From NCBI RefSeq assembly GCF_000761245.1, contig NZ_AWOR01000057.1, positions 1-64,000 on the forward strand: 64,000 nt of DNA, written 5' to 3'. A program made the translations under genes and the position numbers. Below, piece by piece: positions 48,565-56,399 of the stretch. Within the stretch, counting starts at the first letter, position 1. Each line of letters starts with the position of its first letter. This DNA is from Comamonas testosteroni. Lineage in GTDB: Bacteria > Pseudomonadota > Gammaproteobacteria > Burkholderiales > Burkholderiaceae_C. The notes below the pieces were generated by a model. It saw only the letters and a list, made by a program, of their open reading frames with translations, had not been told where the DNA came from and did no database searches.

Positions 48565-49022
48565 GTGCTGAAGTTGAGCAACAGGATCAGCCGCTGGTGC
48601 TGCAGGTGACGGTTGTTGATGAGCTGGGACGGGTGGTGCATGAGCTGGTCTGCTCGCCTGACCAGCTGCAGGCGAATGTCCCGCAGGGCTGCCGCGTGGT
48701 TGACGGAGTGTCTGGAGGTGACTGGTGGGATGGGGCGGTATGGCGGCACAAGCCAGAGCCGCCTAGCCCACATGCGCAGTGGGACTGGAAATCACTGTGC
48801 TGGGTAATGGATAGCGCTCAGGCCGCCGATGCCGCCTGGCGCGATGTTCGTCTTGAGCGTGATGCGCGCTTGGCTGCCACTGACTGGAGGGTGGTGCGCG
48901 CCATCGAGCGGGGGCAAGCCCTGTCTCTCGAATGGCAGATCTACCGCCAAGCGCTGCGCGAAATCACCACGCAGACAGATCCGCAAAACATTCACTGGCC
49001 TGAATTGCCGAAGGAGGAATAA
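48561..49022 (+). CDS. Tail fibre assembly-like protein
   Basis: 153 residues; ATGA overlap with the J-like gene. The C-terminal half RDARLAATDWRVVRAIERGQ then SLEWQIYRQALREITTQTDP and WPELP matches the tail-fibre assembly / XkdW-like pattern (R..RL..TDW...YRQALR...WP). It probably assists folding or attachment of the fibres that follow. Confidence 0.75.
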   Translation: MSAEVEQQDQPLVLQVTVVDELGRVVHELVCSPDQLQANVPQGCRVVDGVSGGDWWDGAVWRHKPEPPSPHAQWDWKSLCWVMDSAQAADAAWRDVRLERDARLAATDWRVVRAIERGQALSLEWQIYRQALREITTQTDPQNIHWPELPKEE

Positions 49023-49025
49023 GCA

Positions 49026-49778
49026 ATGGCTTGGTACAGAACTGGCACCGTAGCGGTGACCAACAACAGCAACGTCATCACCGGCACAGGCACCTCATGG
49101 GTGGATGGTGCAGCGGTTGGTGAAACCTTTCTGGGACCGGACGCGCAGGTCTATGAGATCACGTCCATCGTCAGCGGAACCAGTTTGCGCATCAGCCCGA
49201 ACTACAAAGGCAGTACGGCCACGGTCCAAGCCTACGCAATCATGCCCACTCAGGGTTATCTGCGCGACCTGGCCGCGCAGGCTGCGGCGCTGGTCAATAG
49301 CTACCAGGCGGTGCGTGACGGCGTTGGTGCTGGCAAGTTTGCTGCAGGCACGGCGGCGGCGCCCAGTCTGCGGGGCGAAGCCGACGAAAACACCGGTCTC
49401 AACTTCCCAGGCGCAGACATTCTGCAACTCATCACCAATGGGGTGGTCAGGCTGCAGATTGCCCCTGACGGAACGCCGAGCGGTGTGTTTGTGGACAAGC
49501 TGCCAGTCAGTGCCGCTACCCAGACGGCGATCAATACCTTGGCAGCCGCATGCCTAGCATTGACAACCTTGGGGTCTGGGCCTGACCAGGTTCCGAGCAA
49601 CCAGCACCTGGGGGCTCTGGCTTTTCAGGATGTTGTCGGGGTGCAGCAGGTCTACCGCAATGCGCGTAACAGCCAGCCTGGGGAGGTGTGGCATGAGCGT
49701 GTCAGCGACACCCAGTTGATCAAGAAATTCCACGGCCTCGATGACGTGGTGCGCAGCATTACGGAGACCTATGCATGA
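49026..49778 (+). CDS. Tail fibre protein
   Basis: 250 residues. The N-terminus MAWYRTGTVAVTNNSNVITG then GTSWVDGAAVGETFLGPDAQ is a common phage fibre anchor domain. The Ala-rich middle and HERVSDTQLIKKFHGLDDVV near the end are typical of fibre stalks. Overlaps the next gene by 4 bases. Likely attaches the lectin-like tip encoded next. Confidence 0.75.
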   Translation: MAWYRTGTVAVTNNSNVITGTGTSWVDGAAVGETFLGPDAQVYEITSIVSGTSLRISPNYKGSTATVQAYAIMPTQGYLRDLAAQAAALVNSYQAVRDGVGAGKFAAGTAAAPSLRGEADENTGLNFPGADILQLITNGVVRLQIAPDGTPSGVFVDKLPVSAATQTAINTLAAACLALTTLGSGPDQVPSNQHLGALAFQDVVGVQQVYRNARNSQPGEVWHERVSDTQLIKKFHGLDDVVRSITETYA

Positions 49779-50983
49779 CAACAATCACTGACTTTCCGGC
49801 GATTCGTCCAAGTTTTTTGCTGGACTTTGCGAATTCTGGCCGAGTGGATCCGCGCATCAGCTGTGTGCGGGCCAGCACTGCAACTTGCTGCGGCCCTGAC
49901 GGCAAGCGGCGCACTGTCGCGTCCAATGTGCCGCGAATCGACTACGACCCCGCAACAGGTAAATGTCTTGGTCTATTGGTGGAAGAGGCTCGGACGAATC
50001 ACTGCATAGCACCTAACAACCTAACAAGCTCCGGCGCATGGATCCTTGAAGGGGCATGTTCGGCAGAGTACTTCGCAGCAGATGGCGGCTATAGCGTGTT
50101 GTCCGTGACAGGCGCGACCTATACGGCTCGACCTGCATCGCCAAGTATTTCTACCGACCTTTCAATGGCTATCTCATGCGAAGTTAAGCGAACAGCCACA
50201 TCTCAGAAAGTTTATGTGCAGCGCAATGGATACGTTGGTTCGTATTTGCGCGTTGTCTATGACTTCAATACCGAAACGGTGATGCTACTCAAAGGCGGGG
50301 AAGCGGTTTCAAGCGGGTATGGTGCGGTGAAGCTGGAAGACGGTTGGGTACGCATCTGGGTTGCGGGCTCAGTGCGAACGACAGAGATTTCAACAAATCA
50401 GCAAATCACCCTCGGGGAGATTCTTCCTGGGCAATCTGTAGCAGTTCGACGCTTCCAGATGGAGACAGGTGATTTCCCAACCAGCTACATCCCTACAGCG
50501 GGAACTGCGGTGACTCGGGCCGCAGATTTGCTGTACATCGACTACACGCTCCCTACCGTTGGTGCCATCGTTGCATCCGTGGCAGGCCTGGCATCGGCCA
50601 ACACTGCAAATGCTTACCTGTGGAGTGCGGCGAACCCTGCCGACACCAATGCGGACCACGCGTACACCTACTTTTCCGGCTCGAACAATCGCACCAACTG
50701 GTGGGTCAACAAGGGAGGTGTCGGTCAGTCTGGCGGCAACATTGCGGGGCGACCGCTCAGCATAGGCATGAGCTTTGATGCGACAGGAAAGGCAGCGGCA
50801 CTGGCTGCAGGCTCACTGATTGCGAAAGACACCACCCGCCCGCGCGACTTCCCTGCAAATCTCTCCCGGTTGAGCCTAGGACGCAGTATTTCGAACAACG
50901 GTTTTTTGGGTGGATGTATCTCGCGCTTGGCGGTTTACAGCGGCCGTATCACTGACGCTCAACTCCAAAGGCTCACAGCATGA
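49775..50983 (+). CDS. Tail fibre tip with lectin-like domain
   Basis: 402 residues. LDFANSGRVDPRISCVRAST then RIDYDPATGKCLGLLVEEAR is a motif shared by many phage fibre tips carrying two jelly-roll domains; METGDFPTSYIPTAGTAVTR ends the first. The second half (from about 262) resembles LamG. Codon use is a little more AT-rich than in the tail core, consistent with exchange of host-range modules. Confidence 0.75.
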   Translation: MTTITDFPAIRPSFLLDFANSGRVDPRISCVRASTATCCGPDGKRRTVASNVPRIDYDPATGKCLGLLVEEARTNHCIAPNNLTSSGAWILEGACSAEYFAADGGYSVLSVTGATYTARPASPSISTDLSMAISCEVKRTATSQKVYVQRNGYVGSYLRVVYDFNTETVMLLKGGEAVSSGYGAVKLEDGWVRIWVAGSVRTTEISTNQQITLGEILPGQSVAVRRFQMETGDFPTSYIPTAGTAVTRAADLLYIDYTLPTVGAIVASVAGLASANTANAYLWSAANPADTNADHAYTYFSGSNNRTNWWVNKGGVGQSGGNIAGRPLSIGMSFDATGKAAALAAGSLIAKDTTRPRDFPANLSRLSLGRSISNNGFLGGCISRLAVYSGRITDAQLQRLTA

Positions 50984-51546
50984 TGTACCTGCAATTTGCC
51001 AGCGAGGCGGCAGCGCGCCTCGCCTTCGCACCATGGATCGTTGAAAACGCATGGCCGTCGTATATAGAGGTTGTGGCAGTCGATGTCGTCGGGAGGATTC
51101 AGCGCCCAACGGGCTCAGTGATCGACACGCCTGAGGGGTCCATCCCTGAGATGGCGCTCATCCCTGGATGGCATATCAACCTGAGCGCACCCGTCCCCGC
51201 CTTGGCAGCCTATGAGATTGCGGCACCTTCATCGCCTGACAGGGTGTTTGCGGGCAGTGGTGACGCACCGCCACCGCGAGTGCCGGCCGAAGTTGCCCGC
51301 TGGCAAGCCAAGCTGGCCCTGATGCAGCAGGTGGATGGGCAAGGCGTGACTCTGTGGGATCGCCTGCAGCAGCTGCGCGAGTCGCTCACGGATACCGAGC
51401 AGCAGACCATGCTCGATGCCGCGATGAACGAGGTCCTGAACTGGAAGCGCCCCAGCCCTACGGTGCTGTGGGCGGCCGAGCAGCTCGAGCTCAGCGCCCA
51501 GCAGGTGGACGAGCTCTTTATCTACGCGCACGCGCTGGAGCTGTAG
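50980..51546 (+). CDS. Fibre-associated hypothetical protein
   Basis: 188 residues (MMYLQFASEAAARLAFAPWI). The N-terminal half is a small mixed domain, then a Pro-rich linker (SGDAPPPRVPAEVAR), then helical C-terminus (QQLRESLTDTEQQTMLDAAM). It overlaps the fibre tip gene by 4 bases. It may be a fibre chaperone. Family not recognised. Confidence 0.6.
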   Translation: MMYLQFASEAAARLAFAPWIVENAWPSYIEVVAVDVVGRIQRPTGSVIDTPEGSIPEMALIPGWHINLSAPVPALAAYEIAAPSSPDRVFAGSGDAPPPRVPAEVARWQAKLALMQQVDGQGVTLWDRLQQLRESLTDTEQQTMLDAAMNEVLNWKRPSPTVLWAAEQLELSAQQVDELFIYAHALEL

Positions 51547-51548
51547 CC

Positions 51549-51854
51549 ATGGATTGGACACCTTTGATTCATGCGCTGATCGCCATGCTCGCCCAGGCCC
51601 TGGTCGGCCTGATGCTGGGCAACTGGTGGTTGGGCGGCGCGCTGGCCTGCAGCTGGTGGCTGGCGCGCGAGCATACCCAGGCGGAATACCGCTGGATTCA
51701 GGCGTTTGCTGGCGGGAACCGCACGGGCATGCCCTGGTGGGGAGGGTTTGACCCGCGTGTCTGGAATGCCGGCTCTTTTCTGGATGCCGTGGTGCCGATC
51801 CTGGTGTGTATCGCGGTTTGGGTGATTTACGTACAAGAGAGGGGGGTTATGTGA
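51549..51854 (+). CDS. Membrane protein at the start of the lysis cassette
   Basis: 101 residues from MDWTPLIHALIAMLAQALVG. Two membrane segments at about 5-40 and 78-96 with a Trp-rich soluble loop. The start follows the upstream stop by 2 bases; GTG of the holin overlaps its stop. It could be a holin partner or antiholin (inference). Confidence 0.6.
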   Translation: MDWTPLIHALIAMLAQALVGLMLGNWWLGGALACSWWLAREHTQAEYRWIQAFAGGNRTGMPWWGGFDPRVWNAGSFLDAVVPILVCIAVWVIYVQERGVM

Positions 51855-52228
51855 CTAGCAATCTCGATCCGGTAGCGGTCTCCGTGACTGTGGTAGGCGT
51901 GGTCTTTTCGCCGGCGCTTGCGGCCGTGGTGGGGCCATACGCCGTGATCGTTCTGTCTTCAGCCATTGGGGCGGCCTGGGCGCTGGGTAGGCGTGAGCCT
52001 TCGACCCGGTTCAATGCCGTCAACTTTTTTGCGCTCATTTGCGGTACCGCGTTGATGGTGACTGTGAATGTGGCCGACATGATTGGCATGTGGCTGGGCA
52101 AGGAAGACACGCGCTGGCTCTTGTCCCCAGTGGCCTTGTTCATTGGTGGCGTTGGCCAGGACTGGATTCGCTTGGGCAAGTGGGTCTGGGGCCAGTTTCT
52201 TTCTTTCAAGCGAGGAGGTGCGCAGTGA
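51851..52228 (+). CDS. Putative holin
   Basis: 125 residues, GTG start (VTSNLDPVAVSVTVVGVVFS). Three predicted membrane segments (about 9-30, 31-50 and 59-78, with a further hydrophobic stretch around 88-102) and a basic C-terminus (FLSFKRGGAQ). Such small multi-TM proteins ahead of the endolysin form the lethal membrane hole. Its stop overlaps the next GTG. Confidence 0.65.
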   Translation: MTSNLDPVAVSVTVVGVVFSPALAAVVGPYAVIVLSSAIGAAWALGRREPSTRFNAVNFFALICGTALMVTVNVADMIGMWLGKEDTRWLLSPVALFIGGVGQDWIRLGKWVWGQFLSFKRGGAQ

Positions 52229-52524
52229 CGTGGCAAACCCATCAATTGCTCGCCGGGTTAAATCTTGCCCTTTGCTTGGGCATTGGCTGGGCCTGCATTT
52301 GCCGGCTCAACTCTCATATCTGCCGCACTTATCTGCTGGCGCGTGCGCGTTATACGTTGCTGCTGGTCGGTGCCATGGCATCCGGCTTGCAGCCGCTGCT
52401 TTTCAACTCCTGGCCGTCGGTGGCCAGCGTGATTTTCGGGCTTGCTGTTCTGGCGGGTCTTGGCCTCAACGTGGTGCGCTGGTGGGTCAGCTCGCACCCG
52501 ATGCGAAGGAGTGACGACGAATGA
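52225..52524 (+). CDS. Second small holin-like membrane protein
   Basis: 99 residues, GTG start with strong GAGGAGG. Three membrane helices (about 8-24, 38-56 and 61-84) and a charged tail HPMRRSDDE. It is likely a second holin or antiholin. Overlaps the endolysin start by 4 bases. Confidence 0.65.
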   Translation: MTWQTHQLLAGLNLALCLGIGWACICRLNSHICRTYLLARARYTLLLVGAMASGLQPLLFNSWPSVASVIFGLAVLAGLGLNVVRWWVSSHPMRRSDDE

Positions 52525-53072
52525 CGCTCGAATCCATTATTTCCAATTCCATCCGTCCAGCTATGGCTTTGCTGCCTGCTGCCATGGATACGCCCCAGGC
52601 TCACGTGTACCTGCTCGCATCAGGCCTGCAGGAAAGCCGGTTCAAGGATCGCTATCAGATCGTGCAGGGACGGCCTGGAGCAAAGGGGCTGGCGAGGGGC
52701 TTCTGGCAGTTTGAGCAGGGCACACAGTCGAGCCGTGGCGGTGTTTGGGGGGTGTACCTGCACGAGGCAAGTCGATACTGGCTGAGCATCGTTTGCGCCG
52801 CGCGAGGTGTGGCATTCGAACCGCGCGCTATATGGGAGCAGTTGGAGGCAGATGATGTGTTTGCTGCCTCTGTGGCGCGGCTGCTGATGTTTACTGATGC
52901 GCAGCGCTTGCCGACTGTTGGAGATGAGGAGGGGGCGTGGCAGCTGTACCTTCGCACATGGCGCCCAGGAGCCTGGGCACGCGGCAGCGCTCAGCAGCGG
53001 GCGGACTTGCGGGCGAAGTGGGCACGAAACTATGCCCTAGCCATTGAGGCGATGGCGGGTGTCGCAGCATGA
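52521..53072 (+). CDS. Endolysin-like lytic enzyme
   Basis: 183 residues. LLASGLQESRFKDRYQIVQG then GLARGFWQFEQGTQSSRGGV fits the glutamate-containing ESRF and GFWQFE core of phage transglycosylase-type lysins; catalytic Glu probably the one in QESRF (about residue 37). No signal peptide, so it needs the holin. Followed by the Rz gene with 4-base overlap. Confidence 0.75.
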   Translation: MTLESIISNSIRPAMALLPAAMDTPQAHVYLLASGLQESRFKDRYQIVQGRPGAKGLARGFWQFEQGTQSSRGGVWGVYLHEASRYWLSIVCAARGVAFEPRAIWEQLEADDVFAASVARLLMFTDAQRLPTVGDEEGAWQLYLRTWRPGAWARGSAQQRADLRAKWARNYALAIEAMAGVAA

Positions 53073-53584
53073 TCAGTCGCGGCCAATCCATAACCTTCGG
53101 GCTACTGCTGACGCTGGCCTTTGCTGCTGGTTGGGTAGCTCAGGGCTGGCGGGCGGACGCTGCATCCGCCCGCGTTGAATCAACTCAGGCAAGCCAGGGC
53201 GAAGCTCAGGCCAAGCAATCACAAGCAGTGACAGAAAAAAAAGCAGAGGCAGTGGTTGAGCACGGCACTGCCCAACAGGAAAACACCCATGACTACACGC
53301 AAGAAATGGCCCGCCTGGAGGCTGGCCGCACTGCTGATGCTGCCCGCATTGCAGGCCTGCAGCACGACATCAGGAGCGCTGCAACCCGCAACGCCCAGCT
53401 TGCCAGTGACGCCGCTGCCCGCCGAGATCTCGCAGATCAGCACCAGCGACTCGCAGCCCTCGCTGCAGAAGGCGCGGAAGTGGTTGGCGAGCTTAGCGGC
53501 CTGGTCGAAAAGCGAGACGCCCAGGTAAAACTGTTGCGCGGCCAGATAGCGGCTGACCGGGCACTGCTCGAGCAGATAAACTGA
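53069..53584 (+). CDS. Inner-membrane spanin (Rz)
   Basis: 171 residues: N-terminal membrane anchor at about 8-27 (ITFGLLLTLAFAAGWVAQGW), then a long periplasmic coiled coil rich in Ala, Glu and Arg. With the outer-membrane partner encoded inside it, it fuses the two membranes at lysis. Confidence 0.85.
   Translation: MISRGQSITFGLLLTLAFAAGWVAQGWRADAASARVESTQASQGEAQAKQSQAVTEKKAEAVVEHGTAQQENTHDYTQEMARLEAGRTADAARIAGLQHDIRSAATRNAQLASDAAARRDLADQHQRLAALAAEGAEVVGELSGLVEKRDAQVKLLRGQIAADRALLEQIN
53289..53528 (+). CDS. Outer-membrane spanin lipoprotein (Rz1), nested in Rz
   Basis: 79 residues in the +1 frame inside Rz. MTTRKKWPAWRLAALLMLPA, then LQAC lipobox (Cys23), then a Pro-rich stretch typical of Rz1 (LQPATPSLPVTPLPAEIS). 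AGGAAAAC lies upstream of ATG 53289. Confidence 0.85.
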   Translation: MTTRKKWPAWRLAALLMLPALQACSTTSGALQPATPSLPVTPLPAEISQISTSDSQPSLQKARKWLASLAAWSKSETPR

Positions 53585-53588
53585 AAGC

Positions 53589-53625
53589 GCCCCGACACCG
53601 TGATTGGTGCCGGGACGTTTCTTTG
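53589..53625 (+). terminator. Late operon terminator
   Basis: GCCCCGACACC pairs with GGTGCCGGGAC around GTGATT, followed by TTTCTTT. It ends the lysis operon. Confidence 0.8.
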
Positions 53626-53639
53626 CGTTTGGTGCTTGA

Positions 53640-53894
53640 TCAGTAGCCTTCGACCAAAGGCATTTCTGCCCCATCGACCGCAATCATCACGCCCGTGGTG
53701 TTGGGGTCGATTTCTATTGGGACTCCCCACATTTCATTGGGCTTAGCGAAGGCGTTGACGATGTTGAACTGCCGCAACTCTTCCGGCGTCATCTTGATCA
53801 GCTTAGGGTAGGCGTTGTTGTGGGCCTTCCAGTGCCGGAGGAACGTGTGGCAAACGCGCTTGTGGACTGTGTGGATCGGGGAGTCATCGGTCAT
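53640..53894 (-). CDS. Small hypothetical protein
   Basis: 84 residues from MTDDSPIHTVHKRVCHTFLR (an earlier in-frame Met at 53903 is possible). Its second half, KMTPEELRQFNIVNAFAKPN then GVMIAVDGAEMPLVEGY, is a mixed alpha/beta small fold. It is divergent from the AT-rich gene at 53966. Function unknown; probable lysogen-expressed cargo. Confidence 0.55.
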   Translation of the reverse strand: MTDDSPIHTVHKRVCHTFLRHWKAHNNAYPKLIKMTPEELRQFNIVNAFAKPNEMWGVPIEIDPNTTGVMIAVDGAEMPLVEGY

Positions 53895-53965
53895 AGTGCA
53901 CATTGTCTTTGATCTGTGTAGCGACCATCGTTCTTTTGGATGGCTTTTTGTTTAGAGAAACAGAT

Positions 53966-54562
53966 ATGCTTACGATCATGTCTGATTTATCAACAATTAT
54001 TCCTGTCACAGCGGTTGTGACAATCACTCTTTTCGGAATAAAAGAATTCCTCGAATGGAGGCGTCGTACAGCAGCAGACAGACGAAAGCTTCAAGCAATT
54101 AAGAAAGTGCTTGCGAGAGACATTGAGTTAAATTACTCATCGATATCAAATTTAAATTTAATGTTGAATGAGATTAAAAATAAGAAACTCAGTGAGAACG
54201 CCGCTGAAATATCTATAACCAGTCGTCCTGCTGGTGGATTCGTTGTGCGGTATGACAGGGGGAGTTATGTCCAGCATGGGATACGAAAAGATAATTTTTT
54301 AAAGCACCTTGTTGATATTGCGTCCTTAGATGAGTCATTTTATAAAGAATGTGAATCGGCATTAAATGAATTGTCTGAGGCAGAGCACATACTGCTTTCT
54401 CTCGTGCATGGGCCGGGGGCGGATTTTCCTTCCACACCAAATAATTACTATGAGGGTTTGGCTGACTATGGTGTTCAGAACCTAGCAAAGTCGACAACAG
54501 CAATCAAGCGGTTCTATCAAATTTGTACAGGTTCTGAGTTATTGCGCGGAAAGAATCGTTAG
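53966..54562 (+). CDS. AT-rich membrane-anchored protein of unknown function (moron)
   Basis: 198 residues from MLTIMSDLSTIIPVTAVVTI; the frame is open back to a TTG at 53903 but AGAGAAACAG before ATG 53966 favours this start. One N-terminal membrane segment (9-28) followed by a basic stretch WRRRTAADRRKLQAIKKVLA and a helical cytoplasmic domain. Codons are markedly AT-rich compared with flanking genes, a sign of recent transfer. A membrane-tethered cytoplasmic domain next to lysogeny genes suggests superinfection exclusion or abortive infection, unproven. Confidence 0.7.
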   Translation: MLTIMSDLSTIIPVTAVVTITLFGIKEFLEWRRRTAADRRKLQAIKKVLARDIELNYSSISNLNLMLNEIKNKKLSENAAEISITSRPAGGFVVRYDRGSYVQHGIRKDNFLKHLVDIASLDESFYKECESALNELSEAEHILLSLVHGPGADFPSTPNNYYEGLADYGVQNLAKSTTAIKRFYQICTGSELLRGKNR

Positions 54563-54564
54563 GC

Positions 54565-55863
54565 TCAGGCCCTCGCAATCGGTATGTCGTCAATCTTGGT
54601 GGTGTAGCGCGGTGTGCGGCGCTCTTGGCGCATGCGCCAGCCGCTCTCGTCCAGCTCGGGAACGCCGGTGCTGGCGACATGCACCGTGCCCTTGCCGAAG
54701 CGCTTGTTGACCTTGTCCATGGCTTCCATCAGCTTGCTTTGATCGCGGCTGGGTTCCTGAAAGAGCAGATCGCCTTGCTGCACTTCTGCAGGGCACAGGT
54801 CTTGCAGCATGACTCCGGCCTTGGATAGTTGATAGCCAGGCTGGTAGATCGAGCGCAAGCCGCGCACGGCCGCATTCACTAGCGCCTTGGTGTCGGAGGA
54901 GGGCGGCTGGAGTTGAATCACTGCCGTTTCGTAGAACCTGCGGCCTGGTCTGAATGGTGATGTGTGTGCGAAAACATGCAGGGCGCCAGCACGCAAACCG
55001 CCAGCGCGCAGTTTTTCTGCAGCCCTGGTTGCAAATTCGCTCACAGCTTCTATCAATGGGGGCAGGGTGGTGATGGGGTGACCGAAGCTGCGGGTGCATG
55101 CAATCTGTTTTTTGGCGGCAGGGGCTGTCTCCAAGCTCATGCAGCTCACGCCTTGCAGCTCGCGCACGGTGCGCTCGAGCACCACGCTCCAGCCATCGCG
55201 CGCGGCATGGGCGGGCAGCCTGGCCAGGTCAAGCGCAGTCAGCACGCCTTGCTCGGCCAGCTGGGCAGAGATGCGCCGGCCCACGCCCCAGACCTCGCCG
55301 GCGGCGGTGCGGCCGAGAATGTCGGTGCGTTGCTGCTCGGACAGCTCGGCCCAGTTGCAGACCCGCTGCAGCTCGGCGGGATAGCTGCCAGGCTTGCGCT
55401 CCGAGTCCTTGGCGACGTGGTTGCAGAGCTTGGCCAGGGTCTTGGTGGGGGCCAGGCCCACACATGTGGGGATGCCTGTCCATCTGAGGATGCGTGCGCG
55501 AATGGCAAAGGCTCGCCTGGTCAGATCCCGCACGCCGTCCAGATCCCCAATGAATGACTCATCGATGCTGTAGATTTCTTGGGTGGGGCCCAGGCCGGCA
55601 GCCAGCGACATCATGCGGTCGCTCATGTCGCCGTACAGCTCAAAGTTTGGTGAGAGGCAGACAAGCCCCTTGTGCTCGACTAGGTCGCGCAATTGAAAAA
55701 ACGGCTGCCCCATCTTCACGCCCAGGGCCTTGGCCTCGTCGGAGCGTGAGATGGCGCAGCCGTCGTTATTGCTCAGGACGACGACAGGGATGCCCTCAAG
55801 GGCAGGCCTGAAAGCCCGCTCGCAGCTGACGTAGAAGTTGTTGCCGTCGATGAGCGCGAACAT
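54565..55863 (-). CDS. umuC: DNA polymerase V catalytic subunit UmuC
   Basis: 432 residues. Y-family motifs: [17 protein letters not shown] with metal ligand Asp6, [10 protein letters not shown] (catalytic Asp-Glu, about 102-111), [16 protein letters not shown], and [16 protein letters not shown] in the thumb helix-hairpin-helix. Little finger up to about 350 and C-terminal SOS-specific domain ([20 protein letters not shown]). Translesion polymerase acting with UmuD'. It follows umuD after 6 bases. Confidence 0.93.
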   Translation of the reverse strand: MFALIDGNNFYVSCERAFRPALEGIPVVVLSNNDGCAISRSDEAKALGVKMGQPFFQLRDLVEHKGLVCLSPNFELYGDMSDRMMSLAAGLGPTQEIYSIDESFIGDLDGVRDLTRRAFAIRARILRWTGIPTCVGLAPTKTLAKLCNHVAKDSERKPGSYPAELQRVCNWAELSEQQRTDILGRTAAGEVWGVGRRISAQLAEQGVLTALDLARLPAHAARDGWSVVLERTVRELQGVSCMSLETAPAAKKQIACTRSFGHPITTLPPLIEAVSEFATRAAEKLRAGGLRAGALHVFAHTSPFRPGRRFYETAVIQLQPPSSDTKALVNAAVRGLRSIYQPGYQLSKAGVMLQDLCPAEVQQGDLLFQEPSRDQSKLMEAMDKVNKRFGKGTVHVASTGVPELDESGWRMRQERRTPRYTTKIDDIPIARA

Positions 55864-55869
55864 ACATGC

Positions 55870-56283
55870 TCATGCAAAGCGTTTGATGCAGGACTTGACC
55901 ACGCCCCAGATTTCCAGCTCTTGGTTCTCTTTGGGGACGATGTCGGGATAGGTGGGATTGCCAGCCCTGAGCTTGAAGCAGCCACCAGCGTTGTGCAGGA
56001 CCTTGACGGTGAAGTCATTGTCAAGAACGGCCACGACGATGCTGCCATGGCGCGCGCGCAGTGCCCGGTCGACCACGATGAGGTCACCGTCATCGATGCC
56101 GTATTCGCGCATGGATGGCCCGGCCACGCGCAACAGGAATGTGGCCTGCGGGTGCTCGACAAGCAGCTCGGTAATGTCCAATCGTTTGCCCGAGAAGTCC
56201 TCGGCTGGTGAAGGGAAGCCTGCGCGCACGCTGCAATCAGCCAGCGGCAAGACAACTGGGGTGGCAGTGAGTTGGACGGGCAT
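55870..56283 (-). CDS. umuD: UmuD-like S24 peptidase
   Basis: 137 residues from MPVQLTATPVVLPLADCSVR (an upstream in-frame Met at 56310 lies inside the LexA box, so I prefer 56283). Self-cleavage site Ala21-Gly22 (VRAGFPSP), catalytic Ser57 in VAGPSMREYG and Lys94 in FTVKVL, the same 37-residue spacing as E. coli UmuD. Cleaved form joins UmuC to make Pol V. Confidence 0.9.
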   Translation of the reverse strand: MPVQLTATPVVLPLADCSVRAGFPSPAEDFSGKRLDITELLVEHPQATFLLRVAGPSMREYGIDDGDLIVVDRALRARHGSIVVAVLDNDFTVKVLHNAGGCFKLRAGNPTYPDIVPKENQELEIWGVVKSCIKRFA

Positions 56284-56302
56284 GCCGCTCAGTAGACGAT
56301 GA

Positions 56303-56318
56303 CTGTACATGCATACAG
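56303..56318 (-). promoter_or_regulatory. LexA (SOS) box of umuDC
   Basis: CTGTACATGCATACAG is a perfect CTGT-N8-ACAG operator, 20 bases upstream of the chosen umuD start. It predicts repression by host LexA and induction after DNA damage. Confidence 0.88.
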
Positions 56319-56399
56319 TATATAGCCGCCTTTTCTGGGCGAATATTGAAAGCCCCTGCTGCCAGCGCACGGGGCCTTTGTCGTCACGGCGCTGATGTA

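Noticed and set aside
56284-56370. umuD start at 56310 or 56370
   Set aside because: 56310 falls within the LexA box and 56370 lies upstream of it, so transcripts would not carry these starts; the UmuD family N-terminus fits MPVQL at 56283.
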